Assembly (NCBI RefSeq): GCF_030519375.1 | Contig: NZ_JAUMKB010000006.1 | Location: 234,071 to 298,070, forward strand | DNA length: 64,000 nt | DNA from: Mucilaginibacter tolerans | GTDB taxonomy: Bacteria > Bacteroidota > Bacteroidia > Sphingobacteriales > Sphingobacteriaceae | Direction: 5' to 3' | In this document: positions 1 through 8,627 of the stretch, in pieces | Layout: each line of letters begins with the position of its first letter | How positions within the stretch are numbered: position 1 is the stretch's first letter | The notes under the pieces: generated by a model | The model's database searches: none | What the model was told of the DNA's origin: nothing | The model's input: the letters and a program-made list of their open reading frames with translations, nothing else | Translations under genes and position numbers: made by a program

Positions 1-270
1 CGGTTCAAAATAAACTACATCTCCGGGTTTAATTTCTTCTCTCTGTCCGCCTTGGCGTTGTACCCATCCGCAGCCTGCTGTAACGATTAAGGTTTGACCG
101 AGTGGATGCGTATGCCATGCCGTGCGTGCGCCTGGTTCAAATGTTACAAGGGCCATTGCTACACGTGCTGGTTCGGGCGGGCTATTAAGAGGATCTATCC
201 GTACCGTTCCGGTAAAATATTCAGCAGGCCCCTTGCCCGAAGGCTGTGAACCGATTCTTTTGATTTCCAT
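1..270 (-). CDS. Cupin-domain protein, C-terminus cut by window edge
   Basis: The reverse strand is open from an ATG at 268-270 to the first base of the window, giving 90 codons without a stop. A cupin metal-binding pattern is visible: [10 protein letters not shown] at residues 52-61 and a PGD turn at 82-84. This arrangement resembles the small manganese cupins annotated as (R)-mandelonitrile lyase-like or carboxymuconolactone decarboxylase-associated cupins. The missing part should hold the third metal histidine and the C-terminal beta strands. The substrate cannot be told from this fragment. The start is followed upstream by a long gene-free stretch, so the gene probably has its own promoter there. 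Confidence 0.8.
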   Translation of the reverse strand, partial: MEIKRIGSQPSGKGPAEYFTGTVRIDPLNSPPEPARVAMALVTFEPGARTAWHTHPLGQTLIVTAGCGWVQRQGGQREEIKPGDVVYFEP

Positions 271-845
271 TGCTTTTGATGTTTCTTTCTAAAACATCGT
301 AAAGATAGCCCTGTTTTCACATGCGCTGGTAATGATTATCAAATCAATATTTAAGAATTTCAAACAAATAATTTCATCAACATTATCTAAAGGTTACAAT
401 TTTTTTGCTGTTAAAGTAAATATCCGTATCAAGCCAATATTGATTTATCATTCCGCGGCGCTTGTACTCTTTTGCTTAACTAATTGATTAAACCGCCTTT
501 TTGAAAGGATTGGGGACAGTATGGGGAAATTATTCTACCAATTCCCCAATTTAAACAGGAAGAAAATATTATGTCTTAAGATTAAAATTTTGCCGCGGGA
601 ATTATTCGGTTTAAAGCACAGGCAAAATATCATTCTTTAGTGGTTGATTCACAACTGTTTGATTTTTCGCTATTTATAAAAGTTGGCTAAATAGGATTAA
701 TTGATTTAATTTGGCTGAAAATGTTGTTGTTATACCAAAAATCAACGAATGGTACAATAATTGGCTATATCATTCCGAATTTATCTACTGACTAATTAAT
801 AGCTCTAAAAAACGCAAAAAATATTACTGATTAATTACTAAAACT
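271..845. other. Gene-free stretch between divergent genes
   Basis: This AT-rich stretch lies between the divergent cupin and lipoprotein genes. No reading frame of convincing length or composition, RNA gene or clear repeat was recognised. It presumably holds both promoters, but no exact TAnnTTTG box at a convincing distance was singled out. Confidence 0.5.
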
Positions 846-1631
846 ATGGAATTGAAACCTTACAAAACTGGAACTGTTGTGGAACGTTACATAAAAGGTA
901 TTTTACCGATTATGCTTTGTGTACTTTTGGTGTACACGTCATGTCGCAAAGACAGCACTACGGCACCTTCAACATCAACTCAATCAACATCAAATGCCGC
1001 ATTGAGCAAACAAATTGCATACAATCTTTCAAAATCATTGGCCGGTACATTTGGCGGTGTAAATCTTAATGACGGTGTTAATGTATCTGTCGAAAATCAC
1101 CTTGGCCCTCACTACGCATGTGGTTGTACTCACAATAACCCACTCTGCGGGTTCTATACCGATTCGCTGGTAAACTATAATGCTACGATTGCCGATACCA
1201 CTATCCACACCGGTGGTAACCTGAAGTTCTATTTTAACTGTGTTGACGGCAAGTTATCGGGTTACTCTGCTTATGATTCTCTAACTACTGTTAAAACTAC
1301 ACCTGCATCTGTATCTACCTACAAAGTGCAACAGTGGTATACTATCGTGGCCCTTGACTCTGCTAAAAACTTTATTGGTGTAAATGGCACTAACGACTTA
1401 CATACTTCGATAGTTTACACTAACGGTTCTGCTTCTGAAATCGGTGGTGCGTTCTATGAGTTGTCAAACTTAAAAATTGACGTAACCAACAAAGATATTT
1501 TAAGCGGTTCAGCAACGTTCAAAGCATATGGCAGCAACTGGAATGCAAATGGTACTATCGTATTCCTTGGTAACCACAAAGCTAACTTTACTATGAACGG
1601 CACCACGACTCAGATTACGGTCACGTTTTAA
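846..1631 (+). CDS. Hypothetical lipoprotein
   Basis: The 261-residue product has a hydrophobic segment (IKGILPIMLCVLLVYTSC) ending in a lipobox-like cysteine at about residue 33, followed by a Ser/Thr-rich linker, so it is probably a lipoprotein. The mature part is rich in Thr, Asn and Gly and predicted to be mostly beta. It contains the cysteine cluster YACGC..NPLCGFYTD near residues 90-105. The ATG at 846 gives a long, weakly basic n-region; an internal ATG at residue 23 is too close to the cysteine to be better. No family was recognised. A hairpin after the stop fits a monocistronic gene. Confidence 0.7.
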   Translation: MELKPYKTGTVVERYIKGILPIMLCVLLVYTSCRKDSTTAPSTSTQSTSNAALSKQIAYNLSKSLAGTFGGVNLNDGVNVSVENHLGPHYACGCTHNNPLCGFYTDSLVNYNATIADTTIHTGGNLKFYFNCVDGKLSGYSAYDSLTTVKTTPASVSTYKVQQWYTIVALDSAKNFIGVNGTNDLHTSIVYTNGSASEIGGAFYELSNLKIDVTNKDILSGSATFKAYGSNWNANGTIVFLGNHKANFTMNGTTTQITVTF

Positions 1632-1671
1632 CCAAGCTATACCAAAATATAAATCCCCTTAGCCGGGAAAA

Positions 1672-1709
1672 GAAGAATCCCTTAGATCAAAAGATTTAAG
1701 GGATTCTTC
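1672..1709. terminator. Hairpin between convergent genes
   Basis: Perfect 13-base arms GAAGAATCCCTTA and TAAGGGATTCTTC flank a 12-base loop between the convergent lipoprotein and ATP-grasp genes. There is no strong T-run on either side, so it may be a bidirectional terminator or an RNA-end stabiliser. Confidence 0.6.
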
Positions 1710-1734
1710 GAATTAAATGGATACTATATTGTTT

Positions 1735-2595
1735 TTACAAACGCCTTAAAAAGGAAAAGAAGAACATACTCAGGCTGCCTCCAAAGCGGGGGTTAATTTC
1801 AAATACGTATGGTTTCCCATCTATCTCCTTGTAGTTAAAACAACATATCCCTTCAAAATTTATTGAGTTAAGAATATCGGTAAAAAGATCCAGGTGCGGG
1901 CATTTACCTAACTTGTTACAAATGAATTTATCGACACCTTTAACATAGGTCGGTGTCGAAAAAATATATACCACGTTTAGTGAACATAACACTTTTCCGT
2001 CCCTGAATATCAGGTGCGTGGCATATTCTTTTTTACCCTGCACAATTTCCTGGCAAAAGAAATCCGGGTGATTAATTTCATTTAGGTGCTGTTTTTCTTT
2101 TTCCGGCGTATCGATCACATAGCAGTCCACACCCATGTGGGCCACTTTTCTCTTTACGATATAAGGTATTTTTAAATTTTTGCCAACACGGGGCATATCG
2201 TTCTCGAAACCCTTCTCAACCAGTGTTGTATAGAACACATATTTATCGTCGCATATATCTATTGCCTCCATCGTAGGCGTCGGCACAAGGTTATTATCAA
2301 CTAATTCTCTGTTCGGGATAAGCCGGCGCAGGTTACCCATGTTCAGCGGCATCACGATGTCATACTTTACAAAATTTTCTGGCGTAAATTCATCAAAATG
2401 TATTTCGTGATTTAAATTACGAAAGCTTTTCTTTATATCTTCTTCACGTTCCGCATTGAGGGAAAAGAGTATTTTAAATTTACGCTTCGACAAACGTGCC
2501 CTGGCGGTTTCATAAGCAAAATACAAGAGCTTATTTAATATAGCTTCCCATCGTAAAAACTTAGCGACTGTTTTATTAGTGGTATTGGTGGGCAT
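1735..2595 (-). CDS. ATP-grasp domain protein
   Basis: The 286-residue product has the C-terminal ATP-grasp signature FEINPRFGGS at residues 265-274, which holds the Mg-binding Glu and Asn. Lysines at 148-150 and the segment CQEIVQGKKEY at 181-191 fit the nucleotide-binding strands. An N-terminal pre-ATP-grasp domain (residues 38-110) includes a YDIVMPLNMGNL strand typical of PylC- or carbamoyl-phosphate-synthase-like ligases. Such enzymes couple ATP hydrolysis to joining a carboxylate to an amine or thiol. No partner gene is adjacent, so the substrate is unknown. The protein ends soon after the catalytic signature, shorter than many family members. Confidence 0.85.
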   Translation of the reverse strand: MPTNTTNKTVAKFLRWEAILNKLLYFAYETARARLSKRKFKILFSLNAEREEDIKKSFRNLNHEIHFDEFTPENFVKYDIVMPLNMGNLRRLIPNRELVDNNLVPTPTMEAIDICDDKYVFYTTLVEKGFENDMPRVGKNLKIPYIVKRKVAHMGVDCYVIDTPEKEKQHLNEINHPDFFCQEIVQGKKEYATHLIFRDGKVLCSLNVVYIFSTPTYVKGVDKFICNKLGKCPHLDLFTDILNSINFEGICCFNYKEIDGKPYVFEINPRFGGSLSMFFFSFLRRL

Positions 2596-2890
2596 CAGGT
2601 TAAAGTATAAAAGGAGTTCTGTATAAATTTCGAACTATAAATAGAACGTTTAACGAAAAAACTTAAGTCAGTGTTGTCATCATTAGCTGCATAAAATATA
2701 TGCATTATTATTACTAAAAAGCGCGCTGAGGGACTTTTTTTGGCTGTTTATAACGCGCTATATATTAAAAGGTTACAGATTTTAATTACATATATTAAAT
2801 TATATGCCTTTTTGCCGGGTAAAATAAATGCTCAAATTACCCATAAGGCCCATGTATTTATACTATTTGCAGAGAGGATACAATTAAAAA
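2596..2890. other. Intergenic stretch, nothing coding recognised
   Basis: AT-rich sequence between the ATP-grasp gene and the response regulator terminator. GC-rich half sites AGCGCG (near 2729) and CGCGCT (near 2755) are inverted relative to each other but separated by about 25 bases; no function is assigned. Confidence 0.4.
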
Positions 2891-2924
2891 AACGCCATCA
2901 TATTTCATAAAATATAATGGCGTT
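2891..2924 (-). terminator. Rho-independent terminator of the response regulator gene
   Basis: Read on the minus strand, AACGCCATTATATTT pairs with AAATATGATGGCGTT (one mismatch) around a short loop and is followed directly by seven T residues. It lies 20 bases after the stop of the response regulator gene. Confidence 0.8.
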
Positions 2925-2944
2925 GAACTAATTTTTTTACCATA

Positions 2945-3316
2945 CTAATGCTGATGGTGCCCAAGCAATTGATTGATTTTTCGTACCAGCATATTAATAT
3001 CGAAAGGCTTGGTGATAAATGCATCAAAGCCGAAATTCCCAAGTGATGATGCAAGTTCGGGATAAGCAGATATTAAAATTACAGGAATATGACAGGTATC
3101 TTTGTTACCTTTTATTTGCTGGCAAATTTTACCACCATTTGTACCGGATAATAAATAGTCAGTTAGTACCAGGTCGGGGTTATATTCACTTACTGATTTA
3201 AGTATATCATCTGTCCGGCTTAAGCCTTTGACAGTAAAATCGTTATATTCAAGCACGGTCTCCAAAACCTGCAATATATCTTCGTCATCTTCAATTATTA
3301 AAATCCGCTTTGCCAT
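2945..3316 (-). CDS. Single-domain response regulator (CheY-like)
   Basis: The 123-residue product consists only of a receiver domain. The acidic pair is D10-D11, the phosphoacceptor is D53 in DLVLTDYLL, the switch residue is S83 in VILISAYPE, and K103 sits in FITKPFD. No output domain follows, so it must act through protein partners such as hybrid kinases or phosphorelay proteins. No histidine kinase is adjacent, so it is an orphan. It is followed by its own terminator and separated from the upstream gene by 98 bases, consistent with a monocistronic unit. Confidence 0.93.
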   Translation of the reverse strand: MAKRILIIEDDEDILQVLETVLEYNDFTVKGLSRTDDILKSVSEYNPDLVLTDYLLSGTNGGKICQQIKGNKDTCHIPVILISAYPELASSLGNFGFDAFITKPFDINMLVRKINQLLGHHQH

Positions 3317-3414
3317 GATGTTCGTGATAAGCTATTAGTGTGAAAAACCCAATTATACTCAAATTGTTTTTACTCTGCTTTTAAATCCTAAACCAATAGC
3401 TTATACGTTAATTA

Positions 3415-4107
3415 TTAGTTAATAGATACAAGCTCGGTTGTTCCGGCAAGTTTTCCGTTTTTTGTATAGGTTTCAGACTTTATCTGACGCGCCAGCTTAG
3501 GGGAGAACCACTCTATCACATGCATGTGCACCGGGAAACCGATGCCCATCATTTTCATTTTTACCATAGCGTCATAACTGATGCGGAAACAATCAAAACT
3601 CCCGGCCGTGCTGGTCAGAGTTTCCTGTTGTTCCACCTTTCTGTTGGTAATATCCATCTGCATTTCGCCCATTTGGCTTCCGTTGTTGGTAATATTCATG
3701 GTCATGCTTCCATCGTCCAAAGTTTGTCCTGCCTTGAGATTAAGCGGATACACCAGGTACTTGGCTTCCCCTGTTATTTGCATTTTTCCCAATTGCTTTG
3801 CTGACGAGGATGGCATAAATGATTTCATGTCAATGCTGATTGCATTTCCCGAGCATTTGATCTCTGAATCTGATGCTCCAACTGACTTACCGTTCTTATC
3901 AATCACTTCGGTGTGATAGCTAACTGTTGACGCATCTTTTTTGACCGAAGTATAGGTGAATTTGCCCTGCTCGTTACCTTTGGCATCTTTGTTACTGTAA
4001 ACAAGTTTCTTTCCGTTAACGGCGTTGATAAACTCTGAGCAGCTTTGCGCCTTAGCCAGGGGCATAAGAATAGATACAGCAATTGCTGTGACAATAAACT
4101 TTTTCAT
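3415..4107 (-). CDS. Secreted protein of the TapB/DUF3108-like type
   Basis: The 230-residue product starts with a Sec signal peptide (MKKFIVTAIAVSILMPLAKA, cleavage near residue 20). The mature part alternates polar beta strands and includes YTSVKKDASTVSYHTEV and a C-terminal EWFSPKLARQIKSE segment, the layout of TapB or DUF3108-like beta-barrel-type proteins common in Bacteroidota. These are periplasmic or surface proteins of unknown function. A single cysteine follows the cleavage site and others lie in SEIKCSG and SFDCFRIS. The family assignment comes from pattern memory only and needs a profile search. Confidence 0.65.
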   Translation of the reverse strand: MKKFIVTAIAVSILMPLAKAQSCSEFINAVNGKKLVYSNKDAKGNEQGKFTYTSVKKDASTVSYHTEVIDKNGKSVGASDSEIKCSGNAISIDMKSFMPSSSAKQLGKMQITGEAKYLVYPLNLKAGQTLDDGSMTMNITNNGSQMGEMQMDITNRKVEQQETLTSTAGSFDCFRISYDAMVKMKMMGIGFPVHMHVIEWFSPKLARQIKSETYTKNGKLAGTTELVSIN

Positions 4108-4219
4108 AGCGATTAAATGGGGACTATAGATAATTAAGAAGGGTCGCTACAAGATAGGAAATTATCGGTTAATCAACAAGTTAGAGTTATAGGTTTAAGT
4201 ATTATTAGTAAAATGACAA

Positions 4220-4942
4220 CTATTTATTATTTATCATATCAACATCTTTATTTTTTTTGAAATCCTGGTATGATTTAATAACATAGTTTACCAAATCGTA
4301 ATCATTCCAACTGCGAATTTGTTGCGCTGTTGGCCAATAATCTGCCTTAAAATCGTCAAGCTCATTCTCATTAATAGGAGCATTCTTTTTTATTACTTCG
4401 TCGGTAAAACGAGCTGCTACCTCATAATAAGCTATTTCATCCTTGGCAAACCTGTTGAACTTCCGCGCATTAATTACCTCGCTTTTAAAATTCTCATAGA
4501 TAAAGGTCATCGGTTTTAGTACCAGGTAATAATAATGAGGAGTACCTGTATAAAAAACGCTTTTCTTTCGATATCCCCGTTTTACCGAATTCAGATCGGC
4601 TAATACTGTATTTTCCTTTATTACTACTTCCGATAGTGGATAAGCCGGTTCAACGAATACAACTTTGTCCACTAAATCTGTTACAACAAGCTGCGTTGAA
4701 GTATAGTCATCGCAGCTAACGTTCAGGGTATCATTAACCGAGGCAGCAATAAAAAAATCTCCATATAGATTTGTCACCGTGGATGTTGAAGTCTTCGTGT
4801 TGACAATCCTGACACCGCATAAACGTAAATTTGTGCCGGCTTTAAATACCATTCCTTTTTGTACTTGTACATCCTGTGCATGGATTAAATATGGCCAACC
4901 AAATAGGAGAAAACTGATCAATAGTAATGTATTGCCGCGCAT
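4220..4942 (-). CDS. Carboxypeptidase-regulatory-like domain protein, secreted
   Basis: The 240-residue product has an N-terminal signal peptide (LLLISFLLFGWPYLIHA). A domain with the pattern of the CarboxypepD_reg-like family follows: VFKAGTNLRLCGVRIVNTKTSTST..NLYGDFFIAASVNDTLNVSCDDYTS (about residues 31-80). In Bacteroidota such proteins are usually periplasmic or surface-anchored relatives of the N-terminal domain of SusC proteins, here without a barrel. The C-terminal half (from residue 120) is helical and charged and was not recognised. The gene lies 62 bases downstream of the hydrolase stop and could be read through from that operon. Confidence 0.7.
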   Translation of the reverse strand: MRGNTLLLISFLLFGWPYLIHAQDVQVQKGMVFKAGTNLRLCGVRIVNTKTSTSTVTNLYGDFFIAASVNDTLNVSCDDYTSTQLVVTDLVDKVVFVEPAYPLSEVVIKENTVLADLNSVKRGYRKKSVFYTGTPHYYYLVLKPMTFIYENFKSEVINARKFNRFAKDEIAYYEVAARFTDEVIKKNAPINENELDDFKADYWPTAQQIRSWNDYDLVNYVIKSYQDFKKNKDVDMINNK

Positions 4943-5004
4943 GCCTTATAAAGGTAAACATGGCGACATATCAATGACAAGGGTTTAACTTTTTTTAACA
5001 ATGA

Positions 5005-5802
5005 CTATTGATTACTCGAACATTTTGCGTCAAAGAATTCAATTAACACGGGCGCTATCACTTTCCCTGCCACATTATGAGTTTCCCCTTTTAATATTTT
5101 AAGGTCGCCATTAGGCATTATTTCCGACAGTTTTTTTACTGCATTCTGCATGGTAGCCGGGCTTTTACCCCCGCCTGAGATAAGCGTTTGGGTATTAACA
5201 GACGAAGCCTTCTTTTCGGGCAACGAAAAATCACCCAAAACAGCTACGTCATATGGCAGTGCATGCGCCGCGCGTTTGAGCTTGGACCAGACCGGCGTTA
5301 ATTTCATGATAAAAACAACTATCCCTGGCACACCCACCATGTCTTTCAGGAAAAATTTTACTGCATCACCGCGCCTGTTTTCGGCTATCATTGTCTGTAA
5401 CTGCTGTAGGGAATCAGCTGGAGGTTGCTGCCCCTGATCTACCATAAACGGCGGTTCGTATAATGCCAGTTTAGTGATATTCAACCCATGTGCTGCTGCT
5501 GCCAGGGAAAGGGCGGCACCCGAAGAGAAACCAGTAACAAATGCTGACCCGCCGTTTGCACTGATCAATGCCTCCAAATCCTCTATTTCGCGTTCAACAG
5601 CATAAGGCTGTGTATCGGAGCTTTCGTTCCGGCCGCGGCGGTCGTAAGTGATTACGGTAAAATCGCTGGTTAATAATCGGGCTAGTTTTGGCATCGGCCC
5701 GAATGCTCTGCTGCATAAAGCGCCATCCACCAGAATCAATAAGGGCCCGCTACCCGATTTGTCATAAGCTATGCGGGTACCATCTTTTGATATAGCTTCC
5801 AT
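5005..5802 (-). CDS. Alpha/beta hydrolase
   Basis: The 265-residue product has the alpha/beta hydrolase core: LLILVDGALC at residues 21-30 (oxyanion region), YDRRGRNES at 53-61, the nucleophile elbow GFSSG at 91-95 with S93, and a C-terminal GETHNV with H242 as the likely catalytic base. There is no signal peptide, so it is cytoplasmic. The substrate cannot be predicted. It is the last gene of the ArsR-SRPBCC-DoxX cluster, 24 bases after the small HMA-like gene, so it is probably under the same ArsR-type repressor. Confidence 0.9.
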   Translation of the reverse strand: MEAISKDGTRIAYDKSGSGPLLILVDGALCSRAFGPMPKLARLLTSDFTVITYDRRGRNESSDTQPYAVEREIEDLEALISANGGSAFVTGFSSGAALSLAAAAHGLNITKLALYEPPFMVDQGQQPPADSLQQLQTMIAENRRGDAVKFFLKDMVGVPGIVVFIMKLTPVWSKLKRAAHALPYDVAVLGDFSLPEKKASSVNTQTLISGGGKSPATMQNAVKKLSEIMPNGDLKILKGETHNVAGKVIAPVLIEFFDAKCSSNQ

Positions 5803-5826
5803 GATTTTATGGGTTAATAGTTCAAA

Positions 5827-6054
5827 TCATTCCAGTACACTGCACTGGTAACCATTTTCTGCCACCATGCGGGCAATTTTTTCCTGCGGGATGTTTTTGC
5901 CTTCAACACGAAGTATCTTGTCGCAATCCTCGAGGTCAAAATTGATACTGAACATGGGGAATTGCTTTGACAAAACACCTATCAGCCTTTTTGCCTGCCT
6001 TTTGTGCCTTACATTTGTTTTATACACTTCTACCATATTCAGTACCATTGTCAT
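5827..6054 (-). CDS. Small HMA-like protein without metal-binding cysteines
   Basis: The 75-residue product has the size and strand pattern of a heavy-metal-associated (ferredoxin-like) domain: VEVYKTNVRHKRQAKRLIGVL, then FSINFDLEDCDKILRVEG and ARMVAENGYQCSVLE. The CxxC metal-binding pair is absent. In Bacteroidota such proteins are small cytoplasmic proteins of unknown role. It lies 2 bases after the DoxX gene and 24 before the hydrolase, so it is part of the operon. An alternative start is the ATG at residue 7 (MVEVYKTNV), which gives a tighter fit to the fold. Confidence 0.75.
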   Translation of the reverse strand: MTMVLNMVEVYKTNVRHKRQAKRLIGVLSKQFPMFSINFDLEDCDKILRVEGKNIPQEKIARMVAENGYQCSVLE

Positions 6055-6056
6055 GA

Positions 6057-6428
6057 CTATTGCGCTTTTAGTTTATGATAACAGATATAAGAGCCAGCGA
6101 CAAGTACCAATCCTAAAATGAGCATTGGCGCCCAGGTGACTGCAGGGAATGTGCCATTTGCATAAAATGAATACATGGCGCCAAGCATATCAAACGTGAA
6201 TCCGGCGTAGGCCCACTCTTTTAATCTCGGATTGCCCGGCACCAGGATGGCTATTACGCCTAAAACTTTTGCTATCGCCAGAAATTTAAAAATGTAAGTA
6301 GGATAGGCGAATTGCTTTGCAAATGCTGCGCCTTCAGGGTTCGGAATAAAGCTACCTATGGCTGAGAAAAGCATTAGCGCAACCAACAGAACGGTAAATA
6401 CCCAGTAAAGAATTTTAGTTGTTTTCAT
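6057..6428 (-). CDS. DoxX family membrane protein
   Basis: The 123-residue product has four hydrophobic segments (about residues 7-26, 43-62, 70-88 and 97-116) with the DoxX-type pattern AKVLGVIAILVPG..RLKEWAYAGFTFDMLGA. DoxX proteins are four-helix inner membrane proteins, some linked to thiosulfate:quinone oxidoreductase or oxidative stress, but most members have no defined reaction. Here the gene is embedded in an ArsR-SRPBCC operon, a frequent combination in Bacteroidota. It starts 61 bases after the SRPBCC stop. Confidence 0.9.
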   Translation of the reverse strand: MKTTKILYWVFTVLLVALMLFSAIGSFIPNPEGAAFAKQFAYPTYIFKFLAIAKVLGVIAILVPGNPRLKEWAYAGFTFDMLGAMYSFYANGTFPAVTWAPMLILGLVLVAGSYICYHKLKAQ

Positions 6429-6489
6429 TGTTTTAAGTGATTTAGTTTGATTTACATATGTTTTAGTTCTTATCTAAGTTATAGAAATA

Positions 6490-6987
6490 TTATTCTTTAA
6501 TTTTTAGCAGATACTCAGCAAGCTGATCCAATGTACCTCCAAAGCCTTGCTGCATTGAAGCTGTCATTTCTTCAAACTTGTTGTATTCCTCCTCGGTAGC
6601 ATTAATTGGCGCCCCCTTTATAGTAAGCGTGGTTTTGCCTGCGCTTTCAGTAAATGTTACCGTATTCAAAATCTCTAAAGGCCATGGATCAATAAATGAT
6701 GTACGGATACTGTTGCCTTCTTCATCGGCAAATGAGCTGGCAAATACTATCTTTTCGGGCTCCACTATTTCCCGGTAAACAAACTTGCCCCACATTTTGC
6801 CTCCACCGAAAGACATGGTATAATGAAATATCCCTCCAGGACGAAACTCTAATGTTTTCACTTCAATCTCAGAGCCCTTTGGTCCCCACCATTGGGCAAG
6901 ATGCTTTGCCTCACTCCAAACTTTAAACACCAGTTTACGCGGCGCGTCAAATACACGGGTAATCTCCAAATCATTTCTTTTTGCCAT
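6490..6987 (-). CDS. SRPBCC (AHSA1-like) family protein
   Basis: The 165-residue product has the START/AHSA1 pattern: an N-terminal strand ITRVFDAPRKLVFKVWSEAKHLAQWWGPKG (residues 9-38), the strand FRPGGIFHYTM, and a C-terminal helix ending GGTLDQLAEYLLKI. These proteins form a hydrophobic cavity that binds a ligand; some act as Hsp90 co-factors in eukaryotes, but bacterial members next to ArsR regulators are of unknown ligand. It overlaps the arsR gene by 17 bases, so the two are translationally coupled. Confidence 0.92.
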   Translation of the reverse strand: MAKRNDLEITRVFDAPRKLVFKVWSEAKHLAQWWGPKGSEIEVKTLEFRPGGIFHYTMSFGGGKMWGKFVYREIVEPEKIVFASSFADEEGNSIRTSFIDPWPLEILNTVTFTESAGKTTLTIKGAPINATEEEYNKFEEMTASMQQGFGGTLDQLAEYLLKIKE

Positions 6988-7309
6988 GTTTTTTCTTTTT
7001 TGACTGTAATTCCTTCAGATAATTGTCCAGTGAATCAAACCTCGCTTCCCAAAACTGCCGGTATTGTTCTACCCAGTCGGATACTTCATTCAGTTTCTCC
7101 AACCGGCCTTCACAAAAGCGCTCACGCCCCTGTTGCTTTATCTCGAGCAAACCGCACTCAGCCAGTATTTTCATGTGCTTGTAAATGGCCGCCCTGCTCA
7201 CATCAAAATTCTCAGACACCGCATTTATGTTGAGCGACTTGTGCGCTATCATTCCCAAAATCTCTCTCCTGGTCGGATCGGCAATCGCCTGAAACACATC
7301 TCTTCTCAT
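6971..7309 (-). CDS. ArsR-type HTH transcriptional regulator
   Basis: The 112-residue product is a winged-helix repressor: RRDVFQAIADPTRREILGMIA at the N-terminus, the recognition helix region VSENFDVSRAAIYKHMKILAECGLLE at about residues 31-56, and the wing QGRERFCEGRLEKLNEVSDW. No metal-binding CxC is visible, so it probably senses a non-metal signal. It is the first gene of an operon with SRPBCC, DoxX, a small HMA-like protein and a hydrolase. Two palindromes overlapping its promoter suggest autorepression. Confidence 0.93.
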   Translation of the reverse strand: MRRDVFQAIADPTRREILGMIAHKSLNINAVSENFDVSRAAIYKHMKILAECGLLEIKQQGRERFCEGRLEKLNEVSDWVEQYRQFWEARFDSLDNYLKELQSKKKKHGKKK

Positions 7310-7316
7310 ATAATAT

Positions 7317-7362
7317 GAAACCTTTTGGTTTCAAATATAAATGCAACCTTTTGGTTTCACAA
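7317..7362 (-). promoter_or_regulatory. ArsR operon promoter with two tandem palindromic operators
   Basis: On the minus strand a -33 TTG (7360-7362) and a -7 box TATATTTG (7332-7339) are separated by 20 bases, matching the Bacteroidota promoter. Palindrome GAAACC-TTTT-GGTTTC (7317-7332) sits just after the -7 box, and AACC-TTTT-GGTT (7345-7356) lies inside the spacer. The two centres are 26 bases apart. Binding at either site should block RNA polymerase; the regulator encoded by the first gene is the obvious candidate. Confidence 0.75.
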
Positions 7363-7507
7363 GTTTTTTCGAAAAATATTTCAAAGTACCGTTGGCAGCT
7401 ATCGGTATAACAATCAACAATACAAACTTAGTGGCAAAATAGGGGCTATAAAACAGCTAAATGCGGCAATACGGAGGGCGAATTGCGACAAGGACCGGAA
7501 AGAAAAT

Positions 7508-8398
7508 TTATTGGATCAATAATTTCCTAAAGGCTAAACTATCGCCTCTGAAGGCATCAAAATCAACCACATGATTGATGCCGTTTATAGTAGCTCTGTC
7601 TGAATGCTGCCAGAAAAGCCATTTTGTTTCGGGACTCAGGTTGAGTTGCGCCTGGTGATAATGTGCAATCCACAGTGGGTAACCCTCGAAATACCCTTGC
7701 AGGTAATCCTGATAAAAACTGATGCCAGAGTAGATGATGGGCTTTACACCAGTTCTGCTCTGGATATAATTTAAAAACTCCTTCAGCTCCTGCCGCATCT
7801 TATTGGGGTTGGTGCCGTTAAGTTCTTCAATATCTACTACAGGAGGGAAATCTCCTTTTTCTATCTTAACGGTTTGAAGGAAAAACTTGGCCTGCCATTT
7901 ACCACTTTTGGATGGTTTAAAATAATGATATGCGCCACAAATGAGTCCAACCTTCGGAGCCTCGCGCCAATTGCGCTGAAAATATGAATCTACCAGCAAC
8001 ACGCCTTCCGTTGCTTTAATAAAAGCAAAACTGATGTGCACACTATCCTCCTCCATATTCTTCACCTTTTGCCAGTCGATTTTTCCCTGCGCATAGGATA
8101 CATCGATGCCATGGATCGCGTATTTATCCGGTATCCGGATATTGAAACTTTTATACGTACGGTAATGCGGCTCTTCGCCTATATCGCGTATCCATCTCCA
8201 GGTCGAAGTGAATGTTCTTAGAACATAAGCATAGTAAAATGGAGATAGTAATATCAACATTAGGCCAGCAACGGCAACTTTTAACTGTATCGGCCAGCCT
8301 TTGCCCTTTTTCTTTTTAGCAGGAGCCTTTTTTCTTACAGGTGCTTTTTTAGATACTACAGTTTTTTTATTAGGAGCGGGCACGCTCCAAAAATACAA
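7508..8398 (-). CDS. GH25 (lysozyme-like) glycoside hydrolase, membrane anchored
   Basis: The product begins with a Lys/Ala/Pro-rich cytoplasmic tail and a transmembrane segment (about residues 41-58), so the enzyme faces the periplasm. The GH25 barrel follows: HGIDVSYAQG with D99, the catalytic PPVVDIEE with D189 and E191, and the C-terminal WQHSDRATINGINHVVDFDAF. GH25 enzymes hydrolyse the N-acetylmuramyl bond of peptidoglycan. The start is uncertain: no ATG lies before residue 47, so TTG at 8396-8398 or GTG five codons later must be used. It is convergent with nothing and stands alone. Confidence 0.88.
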   Translation of the reverse strand: MYFWSVPAPNKKTVVSKKAPVRKKAPAKKKKGKGWPIQLKVAVAGLMLILLSPFYYAYVLRTFTSTWRWIRDIGEEPHYRTYKSFNIRIPDKYAIHGIDVSYAQGKIDWQKVKNMEEDSVHISFAFIKATEGVLLVDSYFQRNWREAPKVGLICGAYHYFKPSKSGKWQAKFFLQTVKIEKGDFPPVVDIEELNGTNPNKMRQELKEFLNYIQSRTGVKPIIYSGISFYQDYLQGYFEGYPLWIAHYHQAQLNLSPETKWLFWQHSDRATINGINHVVDFDAFRGDSLAFRKLLIQ

Positions 8399-8627
8399 AA
8401 TGGCACATTAAATAAGTGGCGGATGATGGCGGTGTTGAAAAAGTTAAAATACAGATCGCTTTTTAATGGATAAACAAACTTATCTTTCAGGAAGCCAACC
8501 TCAGACAATCAATGCCCGTATACCTTAAAAAGTGCTGTTTAAATAAAATTTCACCTGCTGATAAAACATTTAGCTTTTTTACGTTATTACCTATTAAAAT
8601 ACAAATTTTATATCCCACTAAGCTAAA

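Noticed and set aside
3520..3916. Plus-strand frames opposite the secreted protein gene
   Set aside because: They are complementary shadows of a gene with a clear signal peptide and contain no domain pattern.
7325..7522. 65-codon plus-strand frame beside the arsR gene
   Set aside because: It begins inside the palindromic operators and overlaps the end of the lysozyme-like gene; no ribosome site or family pattern.
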